Positions 48,001-59,638 of a stretch of DNA of 64,000 nucleotides are shown here, piece by piece. This DNA is from Gaeumannomyces sp. JS-464 (Eukaryota > Ascomycota > Sordariomycetes > Magnaporthales > Magnaporthaceae), in contig NGZR01000003.1 in assembly GCA_002197995.1 (NCBI GenBank), positions 2,542,001-2,606,000 on the forward strand. Reading direction: 5' to 3'. A model generated the notes under the pieces. That model saw nothing but the letters and a program-made list of their open reading frames with translations, was not told where the DNA came from and made no database searches. Position numbers and translations under genes: made by a program. Within the stretch, counting starts at the first letter, position 1. Each line of letters starts with the position of its first letter.

Positions 48001-48538
48001 GGTGGCGAAGAACTGGACAGCCTCGCGGACAATCCACTCGTTATACGAGGTGGTGGCTATCTTGGCAACGGGCACATAGATCTGCTTGGAGGCGGCGAAG
48101 GCGATGCAGGGGTGCGGCAGCGGACGGCGCGACTCGTCGGCCAGGATTGCCGTTAGCTCCACAAGGCGTTCCTCGATGGCCTCGGCGGCGTCTTGATCGC
48201 GGGCGAGGTTGGAGGTGCTCCTCCATATTTGCTAACGATACCATAAGCACCACTCTTGTCAGCACCACCGCGGGGGAAAGCAGGTTGGCGAGGAGCCGGC
48301 GGCCTGGTCTCGTGCGTACCAGCATCTGGCCATATTTCTTCTCGAACCGCTGGAGGCGGCGGAAGGGGTCTTTGGCATGGTCTCGGCGGGAGCTGTCCGA
48401 GGACAGAGGGTGTGGGCTAGCAATCGTGACCACTGCGGCGGGCAGGGGTAGGGAAGGCGTTAGCAAGCTATTGGAGAGATGCAGAGCGCTGGAGTCAGGG
48501 CTGGCGGGAGGCAGCAGGCTGGGACTCACGAAATCCAT
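45076..48538 (-). CDS. FHIP/RAI16-like protein, subunit of the FTS-Hook-FHIP dynein adaptor (three frame breaks)
   Basis: Cargo-side subunit linking early endosomes to Hook-dynein in filamentous fungi. Exon 1 is nine bases (48530-48538, MDF), then an intron 48433-48529 and WSRLLAHT. After an intron at 48232-48319 the RAI16-type core begins QIWRSTSNLARDQDAAEAI, continuing IVREAVQFFATLIESEEEAF, a poly-Pro/poly-Gln tract, FPLFYLLVDYIHHEGKVGDFA, FWQDVLNHCKSVEVKSTLLE and, after the intron 47132-47230, YPSLLESSDMDGGSSVAVLT. The last exon (45076-47131) is long and ends in Ser/Pro/Gly-rich sequence with a helical C-terminus. Frame changes are needed near 48,405, in the CAG/CCG microsatellite near 47,745, and near 47,324 (one C missing in TTC-CTCTTC). 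Placement in the family rests on the WRSTSNLARD and LEHFxxxFLxQLLYPSLL segments. Confidence 0.83.
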
Positions 48539-51500
48539 TGTGTGCTGTCTGGAGGCATCTCGGTCGATGCTGCTTGTCTACTCGGGTCAAGCAGCTCGAT
48601 TGAGGCGGACGAGGCTCGCGGCCCTCGAGCTCGGAAGAGAGCTGTGGTCGAGGCCGGCACTGGGTGGGCAGCCAGTCAGGGCCGATGGTCGCATGAATCT
48701 GCGTGTTCCAGGTGCCGTTTGGCAATGGAGGTCCAGATCTGCTGCTGGCTGGTGCCATTAGCTCCAGGCCGTGACGCTGGCCCGCGCTCAACCTTGAGCG
48801 GCAAAGGCCTGAGCTGCCCAGCCTGGCGGGTCCCTGGAGCTTGGCCCCACCATTGGCTGCGAGCTCAATCGGGGTCCAGGTCTGGGCCTGAATTCCATTG
48901 TGAAGCTCGAGTTTTGGTGCGTGGCAGAAGGTCGGGTCGGGCTGGCCCCAAATGGTGGCATCGGTCCACATCATCGAACCGACCGGGCAGCAAAATGCGA
49001 TGGAAACACAGCCAATACCGGCTACAATCAGCACGTCTCCTGGCCGGCGGCCGAAGGGTCTGGAGCCCACGGCGTCTTGGCCATCCGGAAAGCTCGAAGC
49101 GGACGTGATGACGCAGCCAGCAAAAGAGAGTGTCCGTGATTGATTGATTGATTGCGTTGATGCAGGCGCACGGCCTCAATGCATCTCTACCACGCATTAC
49201 ATTACCTCGCGCACTGATTGACTGGCATCCTCAATGTGATGGAGCCTTATACTGGGGAGGATGGGACGGGGGCAGACAGCTGGATGCTGGGCGCTGGGTG
49301 GAGGGCAGGCAGGTGGGAGGGAGATGGGACAACGGGACAAACACCAGACGACAGACATTTTCGTCTGTGCTCCACCGAGGACCGTGAGCCGTGACGGCAT
49401 TCCAGCGATGCGTCCGAAGAAGGCTGGGCGTCGACGAAAAGGAATCGCACAAAAGGGCCGGCTACTGATCCACCCTGGCCAGCCTTTGACTCACCGCGCT
49501 GAGGAAAAAAAAGTCGAGGGGGACATGGGTTTTCTGTTTGACCGACAGACTGACTCTTTATCAGACGGGCTGGCCACGGCACTAGCTGGCAGGAACCCAC
49601 TTGCCGGCTGCTGTTTCCTGCTTGCTTCTCTGCTGGCCTTCCACCCCTTCCACCTCCGACCTCCTGCCAGCGAGGCGCCCCGGCATCTCCAACGTGTCAA
49701 TTCGACAGCGGCGCATCGCTTGCCTCCTGACTGCCCATCAGGCTGGGAGTCACACATGCGCGACCAATGGCTGCGACGTTGGACGGCCAGGGCGCCTTAG
49801 TTGCTGCTGCAGGGCCTTGATGCATGGCGACAATGCACCGCTCATGCACCAGCCCCGTCTGAACTGTTCTCGTTGGTGCTGCGCGGCCCTCAACGGCGGA
49901 CCCCCAGTCCCCGCGTCCCCTCGGGCGGCTAACGGCAAGACAACAGCTCGTGCCACGGCTCGAGGGAACGCAGTCCTTCCTCCACTAGCGACACACGGGA
50001 GCAAGCGCTGCGCTGGTGGGGTGGCGGCCCTGATGTGTGGCATGCGTGTGGCCTGCGTGTGGTGCTGGCTGTCTTGGGCCCTTGATCTGCGTACCCATTC
50101 ATTTTTTTTTTTTCCACACATTCATCACTGGCGCCCATCCCATCTCTTGCCATCAAATCACCACCCACCACCGGCATTGTTTCATGGAAGCCTCGAGCAA
50201 GGCGATCTCGATGTTCAAAACACACGAAGAAGAGTACAGCCAAAGGAGGGAAAACAGAGAAAAAGAAAGAAATGGTAAGATAAAGAAGAAGGAGAGAGAG
50301 TGAGCAAGAAAAAAAAATAATCATAAATCACGATGTCAAAGGCAAAGATAAAAAAAAAAAGTTTCTGCGTCCAAGCTCTGAACGGCCGTGAAACAATCAC
50401 CAGCCTGCTTTTGATCCGTATCATTGGCGCGCTATGGTTCTAGAAGCTGTCCATCTTTTTGCCCTGCCACCCTCGTCTTTCCTGTCCTACCGACAGGATG
50501 GCCAAAAAAAAGGAAGAAAGAAAGAAAAAGAAAAAGAAAAGAAAAATCAAGAGGAAAAAGGGGATTCGGATGGCCTGCGTCAGTCACGACCACCCCGCCC
50601 GGGCTTCACGACCCGACTGGCAGTCTTGATATCCCTCGCTCCTATTGGACCTGCAGCACCCCCGTCCCCTACCCGCTAGCGTCTGGGCCGCAAAGCAGGC
50701 AAATGAGCGCATCATCTTGTCTCCTACGTGGACAAGAATGGTCCTGCAGCGCTCGCATGGCAGCCCAGTCGAACTGGCACCCCTGGCTGGGTTGACGGCT
50801 GCGAACTCTGGTTCGCCCGGCGCGGTCGGCCGCACAGTAGACGGCTCTCTTTTGGTGGCCTTGTTTCCGTCTTCGTTCTCGGCTCTGTTCCTGCACTCTG
50901 CACTCACTTTGTCGGCCGTTGTCGCTGTTTGGCTACGCGGCTTCGTGCGGTCCTAATTGGGGCTATGCGCTGGCCGCCGTGGCCAATGGCGGCTCAGAAG
51001 TGCCGCCTGGACAAGGGTGGCTCCCAGCAGCTCCAGACTTGGACCCCCGCTGGACCCCATGCTGGTCTGCTCATCCTCCCCCATGTCGTCTGCACGATAA
51101 CCTTAGCAGAGGCACGGCGCCCGTGTTAGTGATGGTGCGGGTGTGGATGGATCGTTGAGTAACGAGGAGGGCAGCAAGCCCCGTATGGAGCCGGACTGCA
51201 TGCGCGGCCGAATCGCGCCCCTGCTCTCGGCTCCAGATGGTGTCTTGCTTTCCTTTTTGTCCCATCCTGTGCGCGCCTCGGCCGCCTTGGACCTTTCCTC
51301 TTCTCCTATTTCAGCCCCCTTCCCCTCGATCCACAGACCTCCGGCCTCTCCCGAGCCCTCTCTCCACCCCAGCGACCAACGTCGACGCTGCCTGCGCATA
51401 TACATACACACAGACAGCCGCACCTCGCGTCGCCTCCCCCATCCTTGGCTTCATTCACGTGTTATCCAGACTCGCACTGCCTAATGCTCAACACTCTATC

Positions 51501-51593
51501 ATTATTACGCAGGAAGTTCTCCGACTGGGGCGGACTATCGTGACGTAACAAGAAGAAAAAAAGACCAAGCGCAACTTCTATACACTATTCGCA
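48539..51593. other. Gene-free interval of about 3 kb, divergent promoters
   Basis: No gene supported on either strand. It contains a (GATT)4 run at 49,138-49,154, a T-run near 50,101, and a strongly purine-rich stretch at 50,180-50,360 and 50,500-50,560 (AAGAAAG repeats). The flanking genes diverge, so promoters of the FHIP-like gene and of the lipase probably lie at the two ends. Confidence 0.4.
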
Positions 51594-53807
51594 ATGGCTC
51601 CCTCGGCCCTCCTGAGCTTCTTCGGCTTCGGCATGTTACCGAGCAGGAAACGCGACAAGGGCGGCACCAAGTCTCAACCTTCCTCACCGGCGACCGCGCT
51701 CACTCCCAGCAAAAGACTGCCAAAGCCTCCTGGCCCTTCGGCCTCGGCCCCGGCCTCTCGTGCAGGACCTCCTGCATCACCACCACAGCCCCAATGGCAG
51801 CCTCAGTATAACGGGGCAAACTACCAGTTCCGACCGGCAGGCTACCTGCCGGCACCCAACGGATGGATGCCGCCGCCAGCATCCTACCCTTACGACGGCC
51901 AAGCTGCGCCGCCAATAATCATGCATCAACATTACTACATCTCGCCGGCAGCACCCCCGCCAATGCCGCCGCCGAAAGGCCCCGTCAACTGCGGCGGCGG
52001 GGGCCCATCTGTTGCCGATTCCATGATCAACATGGCGAACGACGTTCTTCCGCCGTCGCTGCAGGTAGCGCCGCCTCCGCGGTACGACGACTGCTTGCCG
52101 GCATGGCACGACTACGGGACGCAGATACTCAACCAGAGCGCTGCAATCTGCGACCAGCTCCAGTCCAGGCTCAACGATGTGCTAACCTCCATCGATCTGG
52201 AGCGGTACAAGGGCAACGAGAGGGAGTTGTTTACATTGCCCTCGGTGCAGTCGCCTAGGATCGGGCCCTCAACCCCCGGCCAGCCTGTGGGACTTCTTCC
52301 CCCCACGAGCGTCTCTGCCCCGTCATCGCCTAAGCCTTCTTCGACTCCTACCCGATCCTCGTCCAGGAGATCGACCAAGAAGAGCCACCATCGGAAGGAT
52401 CACTCGAAATGCCAGAGCACCGCTTTGACAGCGAACGTGGCCTCGACCGATTATTTCGCCAAGGTCGATCTTTACTCTAACTCAAAGTTGCCGATGAACC
52501 TCCCACCCCTTAAGCTGTACGTTGCAGGCATTTCCTCCCGCTCCGGAATCAATAGAATCACCCACGAAACGAGCCCTGCGAAGAGGGACGATTTGCCAAC
52601 TAACCTCGTTTTCTGATGTAGCTACATCCCAACATGGCCCATTCTATGTCTAGCAGCGCAGTACTCGGAGCGAGTGTATGACAACCCTCGCGGCGCCGAG
52701 CGCGACACGCATTGTAGACTCGGACTGGCGGACGGGCGCCAAGGCCATGACCATCAAGTCGGTGCCCATGGAACCACATGAACCCATCGTCTTCGCGATC
52801 CGCGGTACCGCCACTTTCATGGACTGGACCGTCAACCTCAACACGGCCCCGGCCTCGCCAAAGGGCTTCCTTGACGACCCGGGCAATTTCTGCCACGCGG
52901 GCTTCCTCAGCGTCGCCCGCAGCATGGTCGTCCCCGTCGCCGCTCGGCTGCGCCGGCTGCTCGAGGAGGACCCGGCCGGAGTAGCTACAGCCTCCTCCTC
53001 ACGGGGCATTCTGCGGGCGGCGCCGTCGCGGCCCTTCTGTACAGCCACATGATGGGCAGCGGTCGTAACGGGTCGTCGTCGGAGCTGTCGCAGCTGGCCG
53101 GGTGCTTTCGGCGCATCCACTGCGTCACTTTTGGCGCGCCCCCGGTGTCTCTCCTGCCGCTGACGGCGCCTGAGCCGGCGATCGACGACGGTAGCAGCAC
53201 CACCACTGGCGGCGGCAATGGGAGAAGAGCCTGTTCCTTAGCTTCATCAACGAGGGGGACCCGGTCGCACGGGCGGACAAGGCTTACGTGAAGAGCCTTC
53301 TCGAGCTGTTCGCAGCCCCCGCGCCCTCGTCGTCCTCGTCGCTGTTGAGGGAGGGAGGTAGCAGCGGCAGCGGCAGCAGCGGTAGCAGCAGCAGCAGCAA
53401 GTCGCACAGGCCGGGCAAGAAGTCGTCGTCGTCGTCCGTCTCTGGCGCCTCGTCGCACTCCAACAAGAAGTCTTCGTCGTCCTCGTCCGGGGGCAGCAGC
53501 AGCAGCGGCAGCGGCAGCGGCGGTAGCAGCCGGTCGTCCCGCTCCTCTGGCCCGTGTGGTACGTGCCGCCCACGACGCTCAGCAACGCCGGGCGGGTCGT
53601 GGTGCTGCGGTCCGGGACCCCAAGTCGCGCCTCAAGGGCCGCAAGACGGTCGAGGAGCGCCTCAACGAGGGCGTCGTCGCCCAGGTCACGTCCGACGACC
53701 AGCTGCGCGGCGTCATCTGGGGCGACCCCGTCGCGCACCTCATGCGCCTGTACGCCGGCCGGATCGAGGTCCTGGCCGTCGGCGCCGTCACTGCCAAGGG
53801 CTACTGA
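51594..53807 (+). CDS. Lipase class 3 family protein (at least five frame breaks)
   Basis: Alpha/beta-hydrolase with an extended Pro/Ser-rich N-terminus (MAPSALLSFFGFGMLPSRKR, then PPPA/PPMPPPKGP stretches) and a basic Ser/Lys/His block. Intron 52517-52621 (branch CAACTAACC) joins PPLKL to YIPTWPILCLAAQYSERVYD. Catalytic-domain landmarks: FAIRGTATFMDWTVNLNT, HAGFLSVARSMV, the nucleophile elbow LLLTGHSAGGAVAALLYSHM near 53,010, CVTFGAPPVSLLPL, a Ser-rich insertion, then LKGRKTVEERLNEGV and the end GAVTAKGY. Each landmark is in a different frame from its predecessor: breaks near 52,712, 52,981, 53,222, 53,540 and 53,628, nearly all explained by a single missing base. The insertion of almost pure Ser/Gly plus the number of breaks make this the most damaged gene here. 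It could be a decaying pseudogene, but preserved motifs favour consensus errors. Confidence 0.78.
53349..53530 (+). repeat. Ser/Gly low-complexity AGC/TCG-rich tract inside the lipase gene
   Basis: Imperfect (AGC)n/(GGC)n and (TCG)n triplets encode runs of Ser with Gly, Lys and His in the lipase family's variable region. GC-rich triplet repeats of this type are also prone to sequencing error. Confidence 0.75.
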
Positions 53808-55929
53808 AACCAGCCGACGACCCTCGCGCGTGCGCGGTGTGTCTTTTCTCTTCTTCTCTCTCTATTTCTTCTTTTCTCTCTGCTGCTTGGTCTGCCTTGC
53901 CCTGTGGCAACGGCCATCAGCATTCGCTGCTTTTCTATGTTTGGGATTTCTTCCTTTTGTCCTCTTCCATCCTGGGGGGCGTCTCGGGGGCTGTTGACGG
54001 AGTTTCTGTCACACGGTTCATTATGTTACGTTTTTATGTTACGTTTGATGACTCTCCTTTCACTCTTATGATACCTTGGCTTCTGCCATTTTCTTTTTCA
54101 CGAATGTTACGAAAAGCTTTACGGCCATCTCCTTTGTCTATACAGCTTCATGACGATTTCAACATTACTACCTAACAGAAGCTTATTACACGGGATCTCG
54201 GGTAATTAATATTTGCCGCCGACCCTGACACCAGTGAATGATCGTGCCGATTCTGCCAGACACTCGATGATGCTACGTAGAACTCCGTAAACGATGCCTC
54301 GTGCCGGGCAAGCTCATCCTGCTTGTATCGTCACCTGGGAGCGATCGTTGGCACGCACTGTCTCAATAACAAACGGCCTCAACACTCTGCATCGCTTCAA
54401 CTTTGTCTCTGGATTGTCGCTCGATTCTTGTAAATTGAGCCTCCCAAACCCGGGATGGCTCGGGCTCTCCGGGATGACAGGCTCTCTTTGGTTCTGTCGG
54501 CTGGACCTCACCTAGCAACAAACGTTGGGCACTGTTTGCTTGCGGGCATCGAGATTTCTGGCGGCCGGCAGATCCCTGGTAAGCACCTCCTATCTGCCTG
54601 GCCCTGCTGCCGTAGCCTCGTCGAGAAGCGAAGATGACGGCGGCCCCGATATCGATGATGTACCAAGGAAAGTCATGATCCCTAGATACCCAGGCATAGA
54701 CGCTCTTATTCGGATCACGTTGCTCAGTTCCTCGGTGCTATATCGGAGACTCGCGACAGGATTTTTGCTCGATTTCTAAACACTTCGGCTGTCGGCACAG
54801 CAGCAGACCCAAAGGGCATGATTAGGTCGCTACCCAGAATGCCGGAATAACGGGAAGTAATTGGGGTTGATCCATAATAAAAAGATGAATAGGCCGCCAC
54901 CCATAGGGACCCTAACTGAGGGAAGCATGCCGCCTCAGCGTCCCAGCCTGGTTGGCCTCACTTCATCCCGGCTTCATGTAGCCGACGCTGCAACCTTAGT
55001 TGCGATATGTTAGCCCCGTGGGGGCGGAAGGCATTGGTCGGCATGCCAGAGGTACCGAGACCATGATGCTAGCTCGCCCGAACGATTCTCCGACTCGAGG
55101 ATGTCGTCGGACCAGGGATGAAATGCTTTCTAAATCATTCCGAACATCCAAAGTTCTGTTCTAACACTCCAAGGCCTAGTTTGATGCTTTACGACATTTT
55201 CCATAAATAAAATAAGTATCTTCCTCAGCGTGATGGGATCTGGTGTGCAAAAGCAGCTCCTCGAATGATCCGAATCGGACGGTTCGAAGCCGTACTCTGG
55301 GCGCTGGCCAACGGCTTCATTCGTTTCGGCAGAGACAGAAATCCAATATGAGATGACGGGAGAGAGGCAGCAAAATCACCAGAGATGGAAGGTGATACTT
55401 ATATAAAGCCAAGGAGCGCCGAGGGCCCTGAACGGGCGCGGCCACAAAAAGCATGCGGAGAAGCGGAAGGTCAAGCGGCGTCGCCGGATTACGGCAATTG
55501 TCGCCACTCGGTGCTTTAGGCGGGCCAATAACCAGGCCGGAGAACCCTGGCCGCCCACCCTGAACTTTAGCCATATGAAAGACCCATAGTGCGATAGTGC
55601 ATGGGATGCAAGACGGGACTTGCTGGCTTCGCCTCCCAAGGTCGGCAGTTCCCGACGCTGCTCGGCCAGCATGCAGACGCCGGCCGACGCCCTCGTTCCA
55701 TGGGAGCTTGCGGCTGTGATCATGATTAAAAGGACCCGGAAGGAGAGGCGGGTAGCTTCGAGGGTGTTGGCAGCTGGCTTCCTTTCGTTTCGCTTTTCTT
55801 TCAGCCCTCATCATCAGCAGGACTCTTCCCATCGAGTGCCTCGAAATCGCGAGACCACGCCAGATCCCTTGTCCGGGCATCGCTGTTCTTGACATTGAAA
55901 CCCCGCTTCGATCCCCTCCGGCGCACACC
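53808..55929. other. Non-coding: between lipase and DUF1996 gene
   Basis: No gene supported. The T-rich stretch 53,835-53,970 is probably the 3' UTR of the lipase. The remainder up to 55,930 is unremarkable. Confidence 0.4.
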
Positions 55930-57275
55930 ATGATGCAGTGGACGCTCGCCGTCGCGGCACTGCTGGCGCAGCAGGCCGCCGGACAGCAGATGCTGAGGTT
56001 CGCGTGCTCGCAGCTGGTGGTCGACCGCGTCGACCCCCTGGTCAACCCTGGCATGCGGTACACGCCTCACCTGCATCAGATCGTCGGTGGCGATTCGTTC
56101 AACATCAGCATGGACGCCGACAGCCACGACCTGCCGTCCAAGTCCAAATGCACGTCTTGCAGCTTCCGCGAGGACCTGTCCAACTACTGGACCGCCGTCA
56201 TGTTCTTCCAGCACAAGAACGGCAGCTACCAGCGCGTTCCCCAGGTCGGCAACGGTGGGCCCCAGGGCCGCCTCGTCAACGACGGCGGTCTCGACGTTTA
56301 CTACATCCCATCGGGGAAGGTTACAGCGTTCAGGAAGGTAAGGCACGATCCATAGCTCCCAGGACCACCCCGAGCAAGGAAATACGATCGTTGCCGCCAC
56401 GATGGCCACTGACACCGTCCTCACCTCCCGAGCACGCAGGGCTTCCGAATGCTCGCCGGCGACGCGGGCCAGACGCAGGACGGCCGGGTCAGCAAGCAGA
56501 ACATCTGCCACCGGTGCTGGACGTCGCCCAACGAGAACACGTTCGTCGGGGGCGCGCCCTGCACCGGCCAGGACACAGTCGCGATCCCGCAGGACCCGCG
56601 CTGCAAGATGATCCGGCAGACCATCATCTTCCCCTGGTGCTGGGACGGCAAGAACCTCGACTCGCCCGACCACAAGGCCCACGTCGCCTACGGCCAGGGC
56701 ATGGGCGCGGCCGGCGGCGGCAACTGCCCGGCCTCGCACCCTGTGAAGCTGCCCGTCATCATGTAGGAACTGGTTGACTCTTATCTTTGCCTCCATTTCC
56801 CATTTTAACTCGAGCTCGAGCAGGTACGAATTAATGTGGAATGTTACAAACTTCTCGAACCGCAACGACTGGCCCGCCGACCGGCAAGCCCTTCGTCTAC
56901 AGCATGAACCTCGGCGGCTCGGCCGCGCACGGCGACTACGTCTTTGGCTGGAAGGACCAGTCCCTGCAGCTCGCCATGGACAACAAGTGCAACTTGAACA
57001 GCCCGGTATGTACACTCATGGCCCTAAGTGCTTCAGCTTGAGGCGGTGCTGACCCAGACTTACCCCTGAACGTCGCAGTGCCCGAGGGCTGGCCTTACTG
57101 CTGCTCAGCCAAACGAATACAACGCCTGCAAGATCAGACAGCAGGCTCCCGAGGACGTCAACGGATGTAAGCACTACTTTCTCTACTGTCGCATTCGTGT
57201 TCATGCTGACGATGGTCTTGAACACCGACAGGGCTCAAGGCTCTGCCCCTGGGAGCGAGGGCCATCAAGGCGTGA
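55930..57275 (+). CDS. DUF1996 domain secreted protein
   Basis: Predicted extracellular protein of about 330 residues. Two adjacent ATGs (55930, 55933) begin a signal peptide MMQWTLAVAALLAQQAAG. Domain motifs: MLRFACSQLVVDRVDPLVNPG, HLHQIVGGDSFN, CTSCSFREDLSNYWTAVMFF, NICHRCW, IIFPWCWDGKNLDSPDHKAH. Exons: 55930-56337, 56440-56762, 56824-57005, 57079-57166, 57232-57275, all with GT-AG junctions that preserve phase (the last ends NGW-LKALPLGARAIKA). One frame change near 56,880 is needed between RNDWPAD and GKPFVYSMNLGGSAAHGDYV, best explained by an extra C. Histidines, acidic residues and paired cysteines recur in the family, whose biochemical activity is not established. It is often attached to WSC or carbohydrate-binding domains, neither of which is present here. 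Confidence 0.88.
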
Positions 57276-57295
57276 TTCAGTAACCCTGACCCTTC

Positions 57296-57307
57296 CCCTA
57301 ACCCTAA
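57296..57307. repeat. Two tandem CCCTAA telomere-type hexamers
   Basis: CCCTAACCCTAA, 21 bases after the DUF1996 stop codon. Two units are too few for a telomere; it is either a telobox-like element or chance. Confidence 0.6.
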
Positions 57308-58192
57308 GGTTGGTTTGCCCAAACACGAGTTCGACAAAACTCTGTGGCCGTCATTTCGCGGTCGGAGAAGGGATCAGATCAAGTGTTGGTAGCATAAGCT
57401 AGGAGGCTGTTGTAATCATCCAAGCATATCTACGATTTTCCGTAGGACGAGGCGCTGGGGGAGTCGAGCATTTTTGGGCCTGTGGTGTGACTAAATCGCA
57501 TTCCACCGCCATTTGCATCATTGAGATGAGACAATGGAGAGCACGCGCCAATCGTTGCATACATCCGTCGGTATGACGGGGGTCCGTAATGATACGGACC
57601 GAATCCGACCGTTGCGAGAAACGGGGCGTCGGACCAAGCATCCCAGCCACCTTCGTCCGTCTAGTAGGTAGGAACTTTTGTGTCTTTCAATTGGGAATCA
57701 GGGTCGTCCCCTGACCAATCAGCTGATGGTGTGGCTGAGATATCATCTACGGCCAACCACTCAGGTGCGCTGATGCCCTTCTGGAGTGTGCAGCCCAAAT
57801 CTGGCTCCGAGGACTTGCGCGGTATGACAGACCCCTTTTGAATTCGAGAACATCCTCAATTTTCCAAGAATCATGTTTAACCAACGGCTTACGTCCTTGT
57901 CCAACAGTCTACAGCCATTTCAGCTCCGATTTCCGAGACATAGAGCAACATGAGCCAGCCTCACCAGCCGCTTCATATCCGAGAGGTCATGAGACAGCAT
58001 TTCCCGTGCAAAAAGGCACATCATCACAGGCTGTGCTAGTTGGGGCAGCCAAAGACGCGGCCGGTATCTGGGCCAGCTTTGGAGTCATGGCCAAAGAAAG
58101 AGATGAGCATGAGCAGCCAGTGCTTGGTGGCATCGCCGGGCCCCTGAGCAGGTGTGAAGCTGGCCTCATTGCAGTCGCGTGGGATAAACGGG

Positions 58193-58199
58193 TATAAAA
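58193..58199 (+). promoter_or_regulatory. TATA box of the cysteine-rich secreted protein gene
   Basis: TATAAAA at 58193-58199, 152 bases before the ATG, followed by a leader rich in TCA/ACA. This is the same arrangement and spacing as at the 24,989 secreted-protein gene. Confidence 0.5.
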
Positions 58200-58344
58200 C
58201 CCTCCCTCATCGCCTTTCTCGACTACATGACCAGAAGCTATCATCCAGCTCAGCTCACACACATTCACTGTCGACGCGACTGCTCAACTCGGATCACTCG
58301 ACCGCGCATCAACCCTCGTTCAACCATCAAACCACATCGTCAAC

Positions 58345-58720
58345 ATGAAGGCCACGCTCGCTATTGCCGTTGCTGCCCTGGCTGTTGGTGTCTGCGCCGA
58401 AAACTGCAAGACCGGACTCAACTACTGCGGCTACAACCTGCGCAGGAGAGGTATGTCTGTCTAGAGCCCCTTTGGAAGGGCGACAGGTTGCTCAGGGCCA
58501 TTACTAAAAGAAAAGAAAAATGAACACAGGCGGCTACTCTGACATCATGGACCAGGTCAACTTCATGCTCGGACGCGGCAAGGAGTATGCCCCCAAGTTC
58601 GAGCACGCGCTCTTCTACTGCGCTGGTGGCCGGAGCGGTGTCATCGAGCACCGCAAGGACTGCGCCAACGGGTGCGCTAACGGTGGCAGCGGCAGGAGCG
58701 ACTTCTGCGTTCCGTCTTGA
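58345..58720 (+). CDS. Small cysteine-rich secreted protein, function unknown
   Basis: Precursor of 98 residues in two exons (58345-58450 and 58530-58720; intron GTATGT...AACACAG). The signal peptide MKATLAIAVAALAVGVCA is followed by ENCKTGLNYCGYNLRRRGGY. The mature protein has six cysteines: NCK, YCG, FYCAGG, DCANGC (two) and FCV near the end, enough for three disulphides. Gly is frequent (CAGGRSG, CANGGSGRSD). This spacing occurs in small secreted effector-like proteins of plant-associated ascomycetes, but I cannot name a characterised member. No catalytic motif. The short distance to two other secreted-protein genes suggests a shared secretory context rather than a proven cluster. Confidence 0.78.
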
Positions 58721-59638
58721 TCTGGTGCCGTCGGCGTCTAGCCAAACACTTGGCGAATTTTGCGCCAATTCGTTGTTATCTTCAGGAGGAGTCTGTGGCT
58801 AGGTGGGACGTTAGGTGGAGAGGACGACAGAGATGTGCTGGGCTCGATGTGTTTGGGGGTAATTAATTACGCGATGATAGTAATGCATTGTACTGATCTG
58901 CACTTGTGCCGCTTAGTGTCGTGGTTTCCATCCCAGGCGATCTTCACATAGCCACCTCATGGTAGTGAAAAATAGAAAATTGGTGCTTTCAAAGTCAATG
59001 GCCCCGCCGTCGCGCCTGGGTGCAGTCGCACACGGGCGGGTGTGGCCGCCATGGCGCGCGTGCAACCTCGGGCCGCCAAGGCCGTGCATCCTTGACCGTT
59101 GAACGGAGGACAAAGCTAAAGAACTGGGGGCTTGGAAACAAAAAAAAAACAAAAGCCCCAGATCCTTTGCACGGGCATGTTCTAAATACGTCCATTCGTT
59201 CATGGCAATTGCCCAAATAGGGTTTGAGTGGGGTAATCTGGGGGTGGCGATTCGCCAGGGTGCGGGTTCACAAACTTCTATTTGTGGACGCAGATCCATG
59301 TTCGTCAAGTTTAATGCAACGACGACACCCATCCTAGGGACAGCTTCTGCCCTGTTGCCGGACCATGGCCGATCGTTTGCCTCCCAGGCCTATTATTATC
59401 CGGCGCGGGTGATGTGATGAGGGAGTTGATGGGCGCGATCAAGATAAATATGCCAGCATCTCTCACCATCTGTCCATTTTTTGTGGCATCATTCTCATCC
59501 ACCCACCTCTTCAATACTCCATCCTACCCAACATCCAAGGAGCACAACGAACAACAACAAATACATTCCCTGGCAGCCACATCTGGAGCCCCAACCACCC
59601 CCAAAGCAACAGACAAACATCAAAACAACACCGTCAAG
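58721..59638. other. Non-coding: between two small secreted-protein genes
   Basis: No gene supported. The last 200 bases contain GATAAATA (59,443-59,450) as a weak TATA candidate and an A/C-rich leader (CAACGAACAACAACAAATAC) before the peptide gene. Confidence 0.4.

Larger units (their letters stand above)
57276..58344. other. Non-coding: between DUF1996 and the cysteine-rich protein
   Basis: No gene supported. Holds two telomere-type hexamers just after the DUF1996 stop and a TATA element near its end. Confidence 0.4.
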
